NCBI GenBank assembly: GCA_902570715.1
Contig: CACFZB010000006.1
Span: 1-34,463 of the forward strand
Source of the DNA: an uncultured Pelagibacteraceae bacterium
GTDB lineage: Bacteria; Pseudomonadota; Alphaproteobacteria; Pelagibacterales; Pelagibacteraceae
Direction: 5' to 3'
DNA: 34,463 bases
Shown here: piece by piece, positions 1 to 9,701 of the stretch
Layout of the letters: every line of letters starts with the position of its first letter
How positions within the stretch are numbered: position 1 is the stretch's first letter
The notes under the pieces: model-generated
The model's input: only the letters and a program-made list of their open reading frames with translations
The model's database searches: none
Told to the model about the DNA's origin: nothing
Translations under genes and position numbers: made by a program

Positions 1-643
1 ATATTAATTCACGTCTTGCTTTTCCATTGCCCCAAACTACAAGCTTATTCTTCTTTTTAATTTTTATTTCATGAATTTTTCTTATGAGTGCTGGAAAAAA
101 ATGAGATGTTTCTAAATTATAATTATCATTTGGTCCAAAAGTATTACAGGGCATTAAACATTTATAATTCAAAGAATATTGATTACTGTAACTTTCACAC
201 ATCTTAATTCCAGATATTTTAGCGACTGCATATGGCTCGTTCGTTTTTTCTAAAGAGTCGGTTAAAAGATATTTTTCTTTAATAGGTTGTTTGCTAAATT
301 TTGGGTATGCACAACTTGATCCAAAGAAAATTAAGTTTTTTATTTTATTTAAATAAGCCGAGTGAATTAAGTTAGTATTTATCATTGTGTTTTTGTAAAT
401 AAAGTCTGCTTTAAAATCGTTATTAGCCTTTATCCCCCCAACAAATGCTGCTGCAATAATTATGCATTTTGGCTTATATTTTTTTATAAATTTGAATGTT
501 TTATTTTGATTTATTAAGTCAAGTTGTAGGCTATTTCTTGTAATAATATTTTTAAAACCTTTTTTTTTTAAATTTCTTAAAATTGAACTACCTAAAAGTC
601 CTTTATGACCAGCTAAATATATTAGGTCATTTTTTCCAATCAT
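1..643 (-). CDS. fcl: GDP-L-fucose synthase (NAD-dependent epimerase/reductase), 3' end cut off by the window edge
   Basis: Manual translation from ATG at 643: MIGKNDLIYLAGHKGLLGSSILRNLKKKGF...; contains GSSCAYP, YAVAKISG (YxxxK), CNTFGPNDNYNLETSHFFPALIRKIHE and WGNGKARREL, typical of GDP-fucose synthase. Not in the ORF track because it is open at the window edge. Adjacent to gmd. Confidence 0.9.
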   Translation of the reverse strand, partial: MIGKNDLIYLAGHKGLLGSSILRNLKKKGFKNIITRNSLQLDLINQNKTFKFIKKYKPKCIIIAAAFVGGIKANNDFKADFIYKNTMINTNLIHSAYLNKIKNLIFFGSSCAYPKFSKQPIKEKYLLTDSLEKTNEPYAVAKISGIKMCESYSNQYSLNYKCLMPCNTFGPNDNYNLETSHFFPALIRKIHEIKIKKKNKLVVWGNGKARRELI

Positions 644-645
644 AC

Positions 646-1674
646 TTAATTTAAATCCATCTCATATTGGATCATTTCTTTCACCAATTGTTTTAAATTA
701 ATTTTTGGTTTCCACTTCAATATTTTAGCTGCTTTGGAGGCATTTCCTATCAAATCTTCAACATCAAGAGGTCTAAAATATTTTTTATCGCATGCAATAA
801 TCGGTTTTCCATCATGATATCCTTTTTCATTTATGCCTTTGCCTCTCCATTGGATCTTCATATTCAATTGTGAAGAGACTATTTCTATAAATTCTTTTAT
901 TGAATACTGTTTGCCTGTTGCAATTACAAAATCATCTGGTTTTTTATGTTGTAATATTTTCCACATTGCTTCACAATAATCTTTTGCATGGCCCCAATCA
1001 CGTTTAGCATATAGATTACCAAGAAAAAGTGTTTTTTGTTTTTTAAGCTTAATTTTACATAAGGCAGCTACAATTTTTTTTGTAACAAAAGTTTCACCTC
1101 TTCTTGGACTCTCATGATTAAATAAAATTCCGTTAGATGCAAAAATACCATAAGCTTTTCTATAATTAATTGTAATCCAATGTGCATATTGTTTTGCTAC
1201 ACCATAAGGACTTATTGGATTAAATGGAGTATTTTCATTTTGAATTTTTTCTCTTATTTTGCCGAACATTTCTGAAGTTCCAGCTTGATAAAATTTGGTT
1301 TTTTTTGCTAATTTATGAAATCTAATAGCCTCTAAAATTCTTAATGCACCAAGAGCGTCCGCATTTGCAGTGTACTCTGGCACTTCAAAAGAAACAGCTA
1401 CATGAGATTGTGCTGCAAGGTTATATATTTCATCTGGACTTATCTCTTTGATAATTTTTGAAACTACAGTTGAGTCTGTAATATCACCATAATGTAATAT
1501 AAAGTTTCTTTTTATTTCGTGTGGATCCTGATAAATGTGATCGACTCTTTGAGTGTTTATTGATGATGATCTTCTTTTAACGCCATGGACCACATAACCT
1601 TTTTTTAATAAAATTTCAGAAAGATAGGATCCGTCTTGACCAGTTACTCCAAATATAAGTGCTTTTTTTTTCAT
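646..1674 (-). CDS. gmd: GDP-mannose 4,6-dehydratase
   Basis: 342 aa; GVTGQDGSYLSE, KRRSSSINTQRVDHIYQDPH, QAGTSEMFG (T-S-E), SPYGVAK, FNHESPRRGETFVTKKI, RDWGHAKDY; canonical Gmd. Confidence 0.96.
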   Translation of the reverse strand: MKKKALIFGVTGQDGSYLSEILLKKGYVVHGVKRRSSSINTQRVDHIYQDPHEIKRNFILHYGDITDSTVVSKIIKEISPDEIYNLAAQSHVAVSFEVPEYTANADALGALRILEAIRFHKLAKKTKFYQAGTSEMFGKIREKIQNENTPFNPISPYGVAKQYAHWITINYRKAYGIFASNGILFNHESPRRGETFVTKKIVAALCKIKLKKQKTLFLGNLYAKRDWGHAKDYCEAMWKILQHKKPDDFVIATGKQYSIKEFIEIVSSQLNMKIQWRGKGINEKGYHDGKPIIACDKKYFRPLDVEDLIGNASKAAKILKWKPKINLKQLVKEMIQYEMDLN

Positions 1675-1678
1675 TAAT

Positions 1679-2356
1679 TCAGATCTTTTTAAATAAGAAG
1701 CTAATTAAACCAATTAATATTAAAAATCCATCTTTTAAAGCATTTACTTTTTTAAAACCCCCAATTCTTGATCTTTCAAAACTAGGAATGGAGGTATACT
1801 TATATCCCTTTTTCTTTGCTTTAATAGGAATTTCTACACAAAGTCTAAAATCTAAATAACTTAAGTTTAAATTTTTAAAATATTTTGTTTTTCCTAATAT
1901 ATAAGTAAATAAAATATCTGACATATTCAAATTGTATAATATGTTTCCAAGAAAAGTAAAAATTTTATTTCCTACTAAAGTAACAATTGTATCATCATCA
2001 CTTCCTGCATTCTTTTCATATCTTGAACAAAAAATTAAGTCATTAGATTCACAAAGTTTGAGCATTTCAGTTAGATATTTGGGATCCATGGAACCATCTG
2101 CATTAATTATACAACAATATTTTGTCACACAATTTTCTATTCCCTCAATAATAGCTGCACCATAACCATTTTTTTTTTGGTATTGTACATTAAGATTTTT
2201 AACATTCTTAATAGAGTCAATCGTTTCAATATCATTTTCTTGTAGAATAATTGTAATATTAACGTTTAACTTTTCAACTTCATTCAAAAAAATTGGAAGT
2301 GTTTCTGCCTCATATTTTGCAGGAATAATTAATGTTAATTCTCTCAAATTTGTCAT
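1679..2356 (-). CDS. Family 2 glycosyltransferase (dolichol-phosphate-mannose synthase-like)
   Basis: 225 aa; LTLIIPAKYEAETLP, KNGYGAAIIEGI, INADGSMDPKYL, C-terminal hydrophobic segment. Confidence 0.8.
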   Translation of the reverse strand: MTNLRELTLIIPAKYEAETLPIFLNEVEKLNVNITIILQENDIETIDSIKNVKNLNVQYQKKNGYGAAIIEGIENCVTKYCCIINADGSMDPKYLTEMLKLCESNDLIFCSRYEKNAGSDDDTIVTLVGNKIFTFLGNILYNLNMSDILFTYILGKTKYFKNLNLSYLDFRLCVEIPIKAKKKGYKYTSIPSFERSRIGGFKKVNALKDGFLILIGLISFLFKKI

Positions 2357-2437
2357 TTTTTGTGATCATTCAATTTAATCTAAATATAAAAAAAAGTAAT
2401 TAAAATAAATGACTTGAAAGAATCATTTGATAAGCGA

Positions 2438-4099
2438 TTATTCTTTGTAAAAAACAATATAATTATTTATTTTTTTTGCTTTTAAATTCTTTTTGTACGG
2501 ACATGGAGAAGGAATATTCCAGCAATTATTATTAAGCGGTTCATAAACTTTAATGTCATTTTTTAAATCATGTTCTATAAATTTAACTTCAGGGATATTA
2601 TAATAGGGAAAATTAATATATTTATACATATCGTTACGGTCAAATTCGTGAGATATTCTTAAAAAATTTTTCGCAACAAAAAATATTAATCCAAAAAAAA
2701 TTAAAAATTTCAATTTATTCAAAAATTTTTTTTCATTTAATTTAAATTTATTTAAATATAAAGAAACTGGTATTAAAAAGATTAGAAAAAAAGGTGCATA
2801 TCCTCCATACCTTAGAGCAGGGTGTTTAAAAAACCAAAAAAAACTAATAAATAAAACTAATGAATAAACCAACGAAAAATTACTTTGTAAAATTGCTTCT
2901 TTTTTATTTTTTGAGGAAAATAAAAATAAAAATAATATACTAATTGTAATTATTAGAATTAGATTGTCCAAAAATCTTCCAAAAAAATAATTTTTGAACC
3001 AAATTTTTACCCAATATAAATTTTTAATTAAATTATCAGAATCTTCTGCCACATAACCTGCTCCAGCAATAGATTTAGCCCATTTCTCATACCAAATTTT
3101 ATATTCTATTACCTCCTCTTTTGGCATCGCCCATAAAAGATTTTCAAAACATAAAAAAGGTATTGGATAAATTATACACCCAGATGAAAATATATTTAAA
3201 GTAATATAGCTGCATGTAAAGGCTATTAAAAAAAATAAGAAATATTTGTTATTAATTATTATTTTTAAATAGTCTTTAATATTTATTTTATAAATCATTA
3301 AAGCATATATCAAAAAATAAAGAATAAAGTATGTTTTAATAGTAAAACAATAAAGACATATAATACCACTTAGTATAATTACTTTTTCTTTTTGAAGTTT
3401 GTCCTTTAATAAAAAAAAGTAAAATACTAGATACGTAAATATAAGTATTAATAATTGACCAATTATATCTGTCCCATATTCAGCAGACCTTGTAAATTTC
3501 AAAAGAATATAAAATAAAGTCATTAATGAAAAAATTTTTAAAAACTGATTATTTTTTTTATTAACTGAAAAGTTAATTAAAGCTAGTACTACACCCGTTA
3601 GGAATAATTGATTTGGTGCATTAAAAAAATAATACTTAAAATATGGAAGATTAAATAAGGAATTAAGATATAACAAAGAGGAATGTTTAGCATAACTAAA
3701 ATCCAAATTTGATAGACCTATCTGAATTTTATTTCTAGTCAAGTTCAATGCAGTTTGAAAATGATAAAAAGCAAAATCATCATGTGTTTTAGAAACTAAT
3801 AAGCCTATAAATAAAATTGTTGTTATAAAAAAAACAAATCTAAGATTTTTAATAATTCTAAAATTTTTTAAAAAAAAGATAAATCCAATAAAAAAAATTA
3901 CCAAATTTAATAAATAATTATGTGGAATAAAAAAAATTGTTACATAAGAAATTAAAGTCAAAAAAATCAAACCTAAAATTACTATTATCCCAATATTATC
4001 TTCGTATTTTATGGCTAAAAGTCTATTGAAACAAAAACCATAACCACAAACTGAAAAAAAGAGAATGAGATAAACAAGAAAAAATATCAATAATTCCAT
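2438..4099 (-). CDS. Multipass membrane protein, possible GT-C-type or polymerase-like surface glycan protein
   Basis: 553 aa, many hydrophobic segments, large soluble loop and C-terminal soluble part; located in a glycan locus. No diagnostic motif recognised. Confidence 0.55.
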   Translation of the reverse strand: MELLIFFLVYLILFFSVCGYGFCFNRLLAIKYEDNIGIIVILGLIFLTLISYVTIFFIPHNYLLNLVIFFIGFIFFLKNFRIIKNLRFVFFITTILFIGLLVSKTHDDFAFYHFQTALNLTRNKIQIGLSNLDFSYAKHSSLLYLNSLFNLPYFKYYFFNAPNQLFLTGVVLALINFSVNKKNNQFLKIFSLMTLFYILLKFTRSAEYGTDIIGQLLILIFTYLVFYFFLLKDKLQKEKVIILSGIICLYCFTIKTYFILYFLIYALMIYKINIKDYLKIIINNKYFLFFLIAFTCSYITLNIFSSGCIIYPIPFLCFENLLWAMPKEEVIEYKIWYEKWAKSIAGAGYVAEDSDNLIKNLYWVKIWFKNYFFGRFLDNLILIITISILFLFLFSSKNKKEAILQSNFSLVYSLVLFISFFWFFKHPALRYGGYAPFFLIFLIPVSLYLNKFKLNEKKFLNKLKFLIFFGLIFFVAKNFLRISHEFDRNDMYKYINFPYYNIPEVKFIEHDLKNDIKVYEPLNNNCWNIPSPCPYKKNLKAKKINNYIVFYKE

Positions 4100-4232
4100 A
4101 TACTAATAGATTAATAATAATGATTAATTTTAAATATATCTAATCATATTTATTTTACTTAATTAATACTAAAATTAAATTAATTATTATATTTTATTTG
4201 TATGAAATATTAACTTTGTTATAAGAATTGTT

Positions 4233-4442
4233 GTGAAAACTTTAAAATTAATATTTGTTACTGGAAGTTTACTTTTTGTAAGTGAAGTACCTGCTTTTTC
4301 TTATATTGACCCCGGAACAGGAAGCTTCATCCTACAAGCATTACTTGGTGCATTAGCAGCAATTGGAACTACAATCACAATATACTACCAAAAGATTAAA
4401 AACTTTTTTTCAAGATTTAAAAAAAAAAAAGATAAAAAATAA
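4233..4442 (+). CDS. Small secreted or membrane protein with the YIDPGTGSFILQ motif
   Basis: 69 aa: signal-peptide-like N-terminus (MKTLKLIFVTGSLLFVSEVPAFS), YIDPGTGSFILQALLGALAAIGTTITIYY, Lys-rich tail. Ends 3 nt before the next CDS. Confidence 0.75.
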   Translation: MKTLKLIFVTGSLLFVSEVPAFSYIDPGTGSFILQALLGALAAIGTTITIYYQKIKNFFSRFKKKKDKK

Positions 4443-4445
4443 GTA

Positions 4446-5894
4446 ATGAGTAGATCACTGTATAATCTATATGGTGTTTTTGGTCTTGTACCAATATGGA
4501 TTTTTAGATCAAATTTTAATATTAAAGAAATAGCTATCATTTTAATTTTTTTTTATTTTATTCCTCTAATTTTTCATATTTTTATAGGAAAATTTTTACA
4601 TAAGAATGATAAGACCAAATCATTATATATTAGTATTATCTTTTTTTACTCAATTGATAATAACATAGGCCTTTGGGTTTTAGCAGATAAGTTACCTTTC
4701 TTTTTTTATTCTTATTATTTACATGCAATGATTATAAGTCTAGCAATTATTTTAATATCAAGTCTTATTTTAATATATGAGAAAAAAAACTTTTCAAAAG
4801 TTTTTTTTGTATTCCTAATAACTGTATTAATTTTTAACGTATTTAATTTTGATAAAAATCCTAGTAACTTTCCTAAAAAAGAAATTAAAGATCCAAAGGA
4901 CCTTAATAATAAAACAAAGGAATTTGTTCTTATTCTTGATGAAATGTCCGGAATTGAAAGTGTTGATAGTTACAATGAAAATGGAGTCGCAACAAAAGAG
5001 TATTTAATGAAAATTTTGAAAAAAAACAATTTTGATATTTTTACAAATAGTTATTCTGACTATGGAAAAACACTACATTCAATTCCAACTGCTTTAAATG
5101 GTATTATTGATAGAAAAAAATATTTGTCTAATTTATCTAATCAAAAACCTTACAAATTTTTAACAAAATCAAATAACTATTTTATAGTTTGGAACTTAAA
5201 CAAAAATGAATTTTTTGATAAATATGTTGATAAAAATATAATAGTATTTCAATCAATGTTCATTAATTTTTGTAAACATCCCTCTGTAGTAAGATGTTAT
5301 CAATACAACCCTTTTAAAAAATATGAAAAATATATAGATGGATTTAACTATAATTTACCAGGAAGAGTAATCTCATATTACAAAAATAATTTATCTATAA
5401 CTGGTAATACTTTTTGGAGAATGGTAAGGCATTTTAAATTGGCTGATAGTATATTAGATCCAGAGGGTGAAAAGGCAATATTTCCAACCTTAATTGATCA
5501 AATTCAAAAAGAAATATTAGATACTAAAAATAATTTAGTATTTGCTCATCTTTTAATACCTCATGTTCCAAATGTGTTTGATGAAAAATGTCGTTATTCT
5601 AGAGACAGAGGTATCTATTATAATTTTTCATCAAGAGAGGAAAAAATTTATCAACATAATCTAGAAAGAAAATGTACATTTGTTTTTTTAGATCAATTAT
5701 TTAGCTCCTTAAAAGAAAAGAAAATATTTGATAGCGTTAAAATAGTTATATTTTCTGATCATGATTCGAGAATAGAAAAAAGAGAAATAAATTCAGTTTT
5801 ATTTGCAATTAAAAAAATAAATTCACAAAAATCAAATATAATTAAAGAGACAATATCATCACAGTCAATTTTTAAGAAAGAATTCCTAAATTAG
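4446..5894 (+). CDS. Membrane-anchored sulfatase/alkaline-phosphatase superfamily protein (phosphoglycerol- or phosphoethanolamine-transferase-like)
   Basis: 482 aa; N-terminal TM segments, then FVLILDEMSGIES, GKTLHSIPTALNG (candidate Thr nucleophile), FAHLLIPHVPNVFD, VKIVIFSDHDSR. Confidence 0.75.
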   Translation: MSRSLYNLYGVFGLVPIWIFRSNFNIKEIAIILIFFYFIPLIFHIFIGKFLHKNDKTKSLYISIIFFYSIDNNIGLWVLADKLPFFFYSYYLHAMIISLAIILISSLILIYEKKNFSKVFFVFLITVLIFNVFNFDKNPSNFPKKEIKDPKDLNNKTKEFVLILDEMSGIESVDSYNENGVATKEYLMKILKKNNFDIFTNSYSDYGKTLHSIPTALNGIIDRKKYLSNLSNQKPYKFLTKSNNYFIVWNLNKNEFFDKYVDKNIIVFQSMFINFCKHPSVVRCYQYNPFKKYEKYIDGFNYNLPGRVISYYKNNLSITGNTFWRMVRHFKLADSILDPEGEKAIFPTLIDQIQKEILDTKNNLVFAHLLIPHVPNVFDEKCRYSRDRGIYYNFSSREEKIYQHNLERKCTFVFLDQLFSSLKEKKIFDSVKIVIFSDHDSRIEKREINSVLFAIKKINSQKSNIIKETISSQSIFKKEFLN

Positions 5895-5903
5895 AAAAAT
5901 AAT

Positions 5904-7124
5904 CTAAGTCGATTTATTTTGAGAATTATATAAAAAAAAACCAAAATTTAATGAGAAAAGAGTTGCATTATAAGTAGTGAAAAAACTACCAGAAGGAAGC
6001 AGGGGTATAAAAGTAACTAAAATATAAGTTAATGAAATATAATTAATTTTGTTCATTGGCTTGTTTAATCTTTTAAAAATTAAGTAAAACAAGGATGAGA
6101 GAATAATTACAGTTCCAATCAGTCCGTGCTCTGAAATTAATTCATAATATAATTGATGAGGATGTGTCGAACAACCTCTTGGTTGAATGTTATATTTATC
6201 TACAATGATTTTTTGATATTCTGTACATGCAATTCTGAAATTTTTATTACCTACACCGAAAAATTTATTGTCTTGAAAGATTTCTAGCGCGGTATAAGCG
6301 TGAGCTCCCCATTGAGAATATTTATAAATTTGAATTAAATTATCTTTTTTATCCTTATAAGTAGTTGATGATTGAAATCTTTTCATAATATTATTACTAG
6401 TAAAAATTAAAGTTAAAAAGCTAATTATAAGGAATGTAAATAAAGTAAAAAAAGTTATCTTAAGGTTTTTTCTCCCCATTAGTAAAAATAAAAAAACACT
6501 AGCCATAATCAAAAATTTCAAAAAATTTGATCTTTCACCTGTTACAAAAGTAGCAGCCAAAAAAATAAATAAAATTGATAAAGCTAACAATCTTTTTTGG
6601 CGAAAATGATAAATAATTGTTAATGATAGAAAACCTAAACCATTTATAATTGATGCAGCCTTCAACTCACTAAAGAAAAAACTGCTATTTCTTGTTGGGC
6701 TTGATGTTTTATAGCCTAAAATATTATGACCAAAATAGCCTTGATAAATAATATCCAAAGATAGAATTATTAGAAGAACAGTCCAAAATATAGATATCTT
6801 TGAAAAGAATTGATCAAAGTTTTCAAAAAAAAATATTAAAATCAAAATTAAACACATAAATCTTAAAAAGAAAATATTTCTTTGAGCAGAAATGATTGGA
6901 TCTATGGATAAAATAGAATTAAATATTAAATATACATATATAATAATAAGTGGCAAAAAATATTCTTTATTAAATTTAATTGAACTATTTTTCATCAAAT
7001 AAAAAAAATAAATAACTGTAACCCCTAAAAAGATATTCACTAATAAAGATCCAGAAATTAAAAAAATAATTATAAGAGAAAAAAGTTGAAGGTAAATTTT
7101 ATTATGAGTTTTTAAAATTTGCAT
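5904..7124 (-). CDS. O-antigen ligase/polymerase (Wzy_C/WaaL-like)
   Basis: 406 aa multipass protein; TGERSNFLKFLIM, FGVGNKNFRIACTEY, STHPHQLYYELISEHGLIG, typical of the O-antigen ligase domain. Confidence 0.85.
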   Translation of the reverse strand: MQILKTHNKIYLQLFSLIIIFLISGSLLVNIFLGVTVIYFFYLMKNSSIKFNKEYFLPLIIIYVYLIFNSILSIDPIISAQRNIFFLRFMCLILILIFFFENFDQFFSKISIFWTVLLIILSLDIIYQGYFGHNILGYKTSSPTRNSSFFFSELKAASIINGLGFLSLTIIYHFRQKRLLALSILFIFLAATFVTGERSNFLKFLIMASVFLFLLMGRKNLKITFFTLFTFLIISFLTLIFTSNNIMKRFQSSTTYKDKKDNLIQIYKYSQWGAHAYTALEIFQDNKFFGVGNKNFRIACTEYQKIIVDKYNIQPRGCSTHPHQLYYELISEHGLIGTVIILSSLFYLIFKRLNKPMNKINYISLTYILVTFIPLLPSGSFFTTYNATLFSLNFGFFLYNSQNKST

Positions 7125-8118
7125 AAAGTTTAAAGTATAAAACTGTATATATCATTAAATTAAACAATATTAAAAATATTGATATAACGGAATCGTATAA
7201 AAAATTTTTAGCTACCAGAAAATTTAAAAATATATAAAAAAGAATAGATAATGAACTAAATGAATTGGCATATTTTGTTTTAAATCTTTTTTTATAAAAT
7301 TTAAATAACAATTGATGCAGATGGTTTTTATCTGCAGAAAATGGGGATGATGTATTTTTAATAAACTTTCTTAAAATTGAAAAAAGAACCTCATAAGATG
7401 GATACCAAACTAAGAATATTATAAACCATGGTGAAACCTCTGGTGTTAGATAGTTAATATTAATTATCATTACTGAAGTAACAAAACCAATTATATAAGA
7501 GCCTGCATCTCCTAAAAAAATAAATCCAAATAAAATAAGAGTAAATAATATTACTAAGAGAATTAAAAAATTTCCATTTGTAAAAAAACTTAAATAATCA
7601 AAATCTTTTGAAAATAAGTATAATAAAGAAGAAAATATTAAAACGAAATAACCCATCGAAAGTCCATTAACTCCATCAATGAAATTAAATCCATTAATTA
7701 GTATTAAAGAACAGAAAGTACAAAATAATAAATTAAAGGGTTCATAGGATAATAAATTATCTAAAAAAGCTATTCTTGTTGATAGAATATTAATTTGAGC
7801 ATAATTAAAAAAAGTAAAAAGAATTATTGTTTGAATTAAAAATCTTACTATAGGCTTATTTAAAAAATTTAAATCACTTAACAAACCAACTAAAAAATAT
7901 GCAAATAAAAAATATGATAGAAAAAAATATTGATCATTTACATTAAAAATAAAGATATATAAGAAATATGCTCCACCAAGCAAAGGTACTCTTTTATTAA
8001 CTGTCAGTTTTTTATGGTCTGAAAAACTTAATTGATCCAATAGAATTTTTTTTTTTTTACAAATTAAACTTAAAATAAAAAAAGCTATCAAAAAAATTAC
8101 AGAATGTATTAAAGTCAT
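7102..8118 (-). CDS. MraY/WecA-type undecaprenyl-phosphate glycosyl-1-phosphate transferase
   Basis: 338 aa multipass protein; INGFNFIDGVNGLSMGY, FLGDAGSYIIGF, ADKNHLHQLLF. Overlaps the downstream ligase ORF by 23 nt. Confidence 0.88.
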   Translation of the reverse strand: MTLIHSVIFLIAFFILSLICKKKKILLDQLSFSDHKKLTVNKRVPLLGGAYFLYIFIFNVNDQYFFLSYFLFAYFLVGLLSDLNFLNKPIVRFLIQTIILFTFFNYAQINILSTRIAFLDNLLSYEPFNLLFCTFCSLILINGFNFIDGVNGLSMGYFVLIFSSLLYLFSKDFDYLSFFTNGNFLILLVILFTLILFGFIFLGDAGSYIIGFVTSVMIININYLTPEVSPWFIIFLVWYPSYEVLFSILRKFIKNTSSPFSADKNHLHQLLFKFYKKRFKTKYANSFSSLSILFYIFLNFLVAKNFLYDSVISIFLILFNLMIYTVLYFKLYANFKNS

Positions 8119-8151
8119 TTATATAATTTTTTTAAATATTTTTTTTTTTCT

Positions 8152-9297
8152 TTAAATGACATGATTTACTACTCTACAAATTTGATCAATTTGGTTTTTT
8201 TTTAGTTTAAGATAACTTGGGAGATATAAACCGTGTTGTGAAATATAATAAGAATTTTTCAACTTTTCTTTATCAAAATTCATTTTAAGTTTTTTAAAAA
8301 CTTTTTGTTTATTCATGGGAAAAAAGAATGGTCTTGTTTCAATATTATATTCTTTTAAAATCATTGATATTTTTTTTGCTTTAATTTTTTTATCCTTTAT
8401 GACTATGCCTACTACCCAATAAATATTTTTATGACCATTTAAATTAATTGGAGGATTGATTAAAATTTTCTTATTTTCTTTTAAATTTTTATAATATCTT
8501 TTTCCAATTTCGATTTTCTTTTTTACAATACTATTTATTCTTTTTAATTGTGAAAAACCTATAGCCGCCTGTAAATTTGTGTATCTATAATTCCACCCTA
8601 TATCATCATGATTAAAACGATCAATTTTACCAAAGCATAAATTTTTTAAATTTTTACATTTTTCATACAATCTTTTGTTATTTGTGCTAATCATACCCCC
8701 TTCACCAGTTGTAACTTGTTTATTTGAATAAAAGCTAAATGTAGATAAGTCACCAAAAGACCCGCATTTCTTTTTTTTAAAGTCTAATCCTAAAACTTCA
8801 GCTGCGTCTTCGATTAAGTAAAGTTTTTTTCTTTTACAAAGTTTTTGAATTTTTTCTATTTCACAAGGAAAATTGTAAATATGAGTGGCTATAATTACTT
8901 TTGTTTTTTTTGTTATTTTTTTTTCGATCTCATTATAATTCATATTCCAATCATTAATTTTACAATCTATAAATTTTGGAGTTGCACCGACTTTTATCAC
9001 TGCTAATGCGTTAGAAATTATCGTAAAATTTGGTATTATAACCTCATCTCCCTTTTTTATATCTAAACTTTTTAATGCAACTTCTAATGCAGCTGTTCCA
9101 TTTGAAACTGTAGTTGAATATTTTACACCAAGATATTTAGAGAAATTTTTTTCAAAATTTTCAATATATTTGCCTGATGATGATATCCAGCCAGATTTTA
9201 TAGCTTTCATTAATTCCCTTTTATCTCTTTGAGTAATTAATGGTTCACTTACAGGTATATAATTTTTAATTCTTAATTCTGATTTTATTTTCATCAA
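8152..9297 (-). CDS. DegT/DnrJ/EryC1/StrS aminotransferase, perosamine-synthase-like
   Basis: 381 aa; IPVSEPLITQRDKRELMKAIKSGWISSSGKYIENFE, SNGTAALEVAL, IEDAAEVLGL, STFSFYSNKQVTTGEGGM (PLP Lys), RYTNLQAAIG. Confidence 0.88.
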   Translation of the reverse strand: MMKIKSELRIKNYIPVSEPLITQRDKRELMKAIKSGWISSSGKYIENFEKNFSKYLGVKYSTTVSNGTAALEVALKSLDIKKGDEVIIPNFTIISNALAVIKVGATPKFIDCKINDWNMNYNEIEKKITKKTKVIIATHIYNFPCEIEKIQKLCKRKKLYLIEDAAEVLGLDFKKKKCGSFGDLSTFSFYSNKQVTTGEGGMISTNNKRLYEKCKNLKNLCFGKIDRFNHDDIGWNYRYTNLQAAIGFSQLKRINSIVKKKIEIGKRYYKNLKENKKILINPPINLNGHKNIYWVVGIVIKDKKIKAKKISMILKEYNIETRPFFFPMNKQKVFKKLKMNFDKEKLKNSYYISQHGLYLPSYLKLKKNQIDQICRVVNHVI

Positions 9298-9700
9298 TAT
9301 TAGTAAATTTTATTTTATCAGTTTTCTCATTATAGGGACCTTGCTTTACTTCAAGCATAACTGTATTTTTTAACGTTTTAAAACCATGCCCTTGATCTAT
9401 CAACATAATTGTATCACCCTTGTTCAATGTTTTGCTAAAAAGATATTTTTTTGATTTATTGTAAAAATCTACTCTAAGTTTTCCACTTATCAAATAGATA
9501 ACTTCAGAAGTGTTAATTTTTTTTAATTTTTTTTGAAAATGCAAATGTGGTCTAATAACATAATTTTTTGCATGATTCATGAAAGCAAATTGAATATTAA
9601 AATAATTTGGAGTGGCAAAACTAACTCCTTTTTTTTTAGAAAAATTTTTTCTAGCAATTAAAGCCATCAATTTTTTTTTATATAAAACTTTTTCTAACAA
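9266..9700 (-). CDS. Cupin-fold protein associated with sugar aminotransferases
   Basis: 144 aa; RPHLHFQKK, EVIYLISGKLRVDFYNKS, LNKGDTIMLIDQGHGFKTL, MLEVKQGPYNEKTDKIKF. Overlaps the downstream aminotransferase ORF. Confidence 0.7.
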   Translation of the reverse strand: MLEKVLYKKKLMALIARKNFSKKKGVSFATPNYFNIQFAFMNHAKNYVIRPHLHFQKKLKKINTSEVIYLISGKLRVDFYNKSKKYLFSKTLNKGDTIMLIDQGHGFKTLKNTVMLEVKQGPYNEKTDKIKFTNIDENKIRIKN

Positions 9701-9701
9701 A

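Noticed and set aside
540-575. A10 tract in the fcl gene as another phase-variable frameshift
   Set aside because: Translation through the tract stays in frame (NLKKKGFKNIITRNS), so there is no evidence of disruption in this copy.
1659-2165. Small + strand ORFs of 66 and 77 aa (1659..1859, 1932..2165)
   Set aside because: Antisense to a clear GT2 gene; composition is the mirror of the real coding strand.
4100-4232. Divergent intergenic region as a promoter or regulatory RNA
   Set aside because: Probably holds promoters for both directions, but it is uniformly AT-rich and I cannot place -10/-35 boxes or a structured RNA with confidence.
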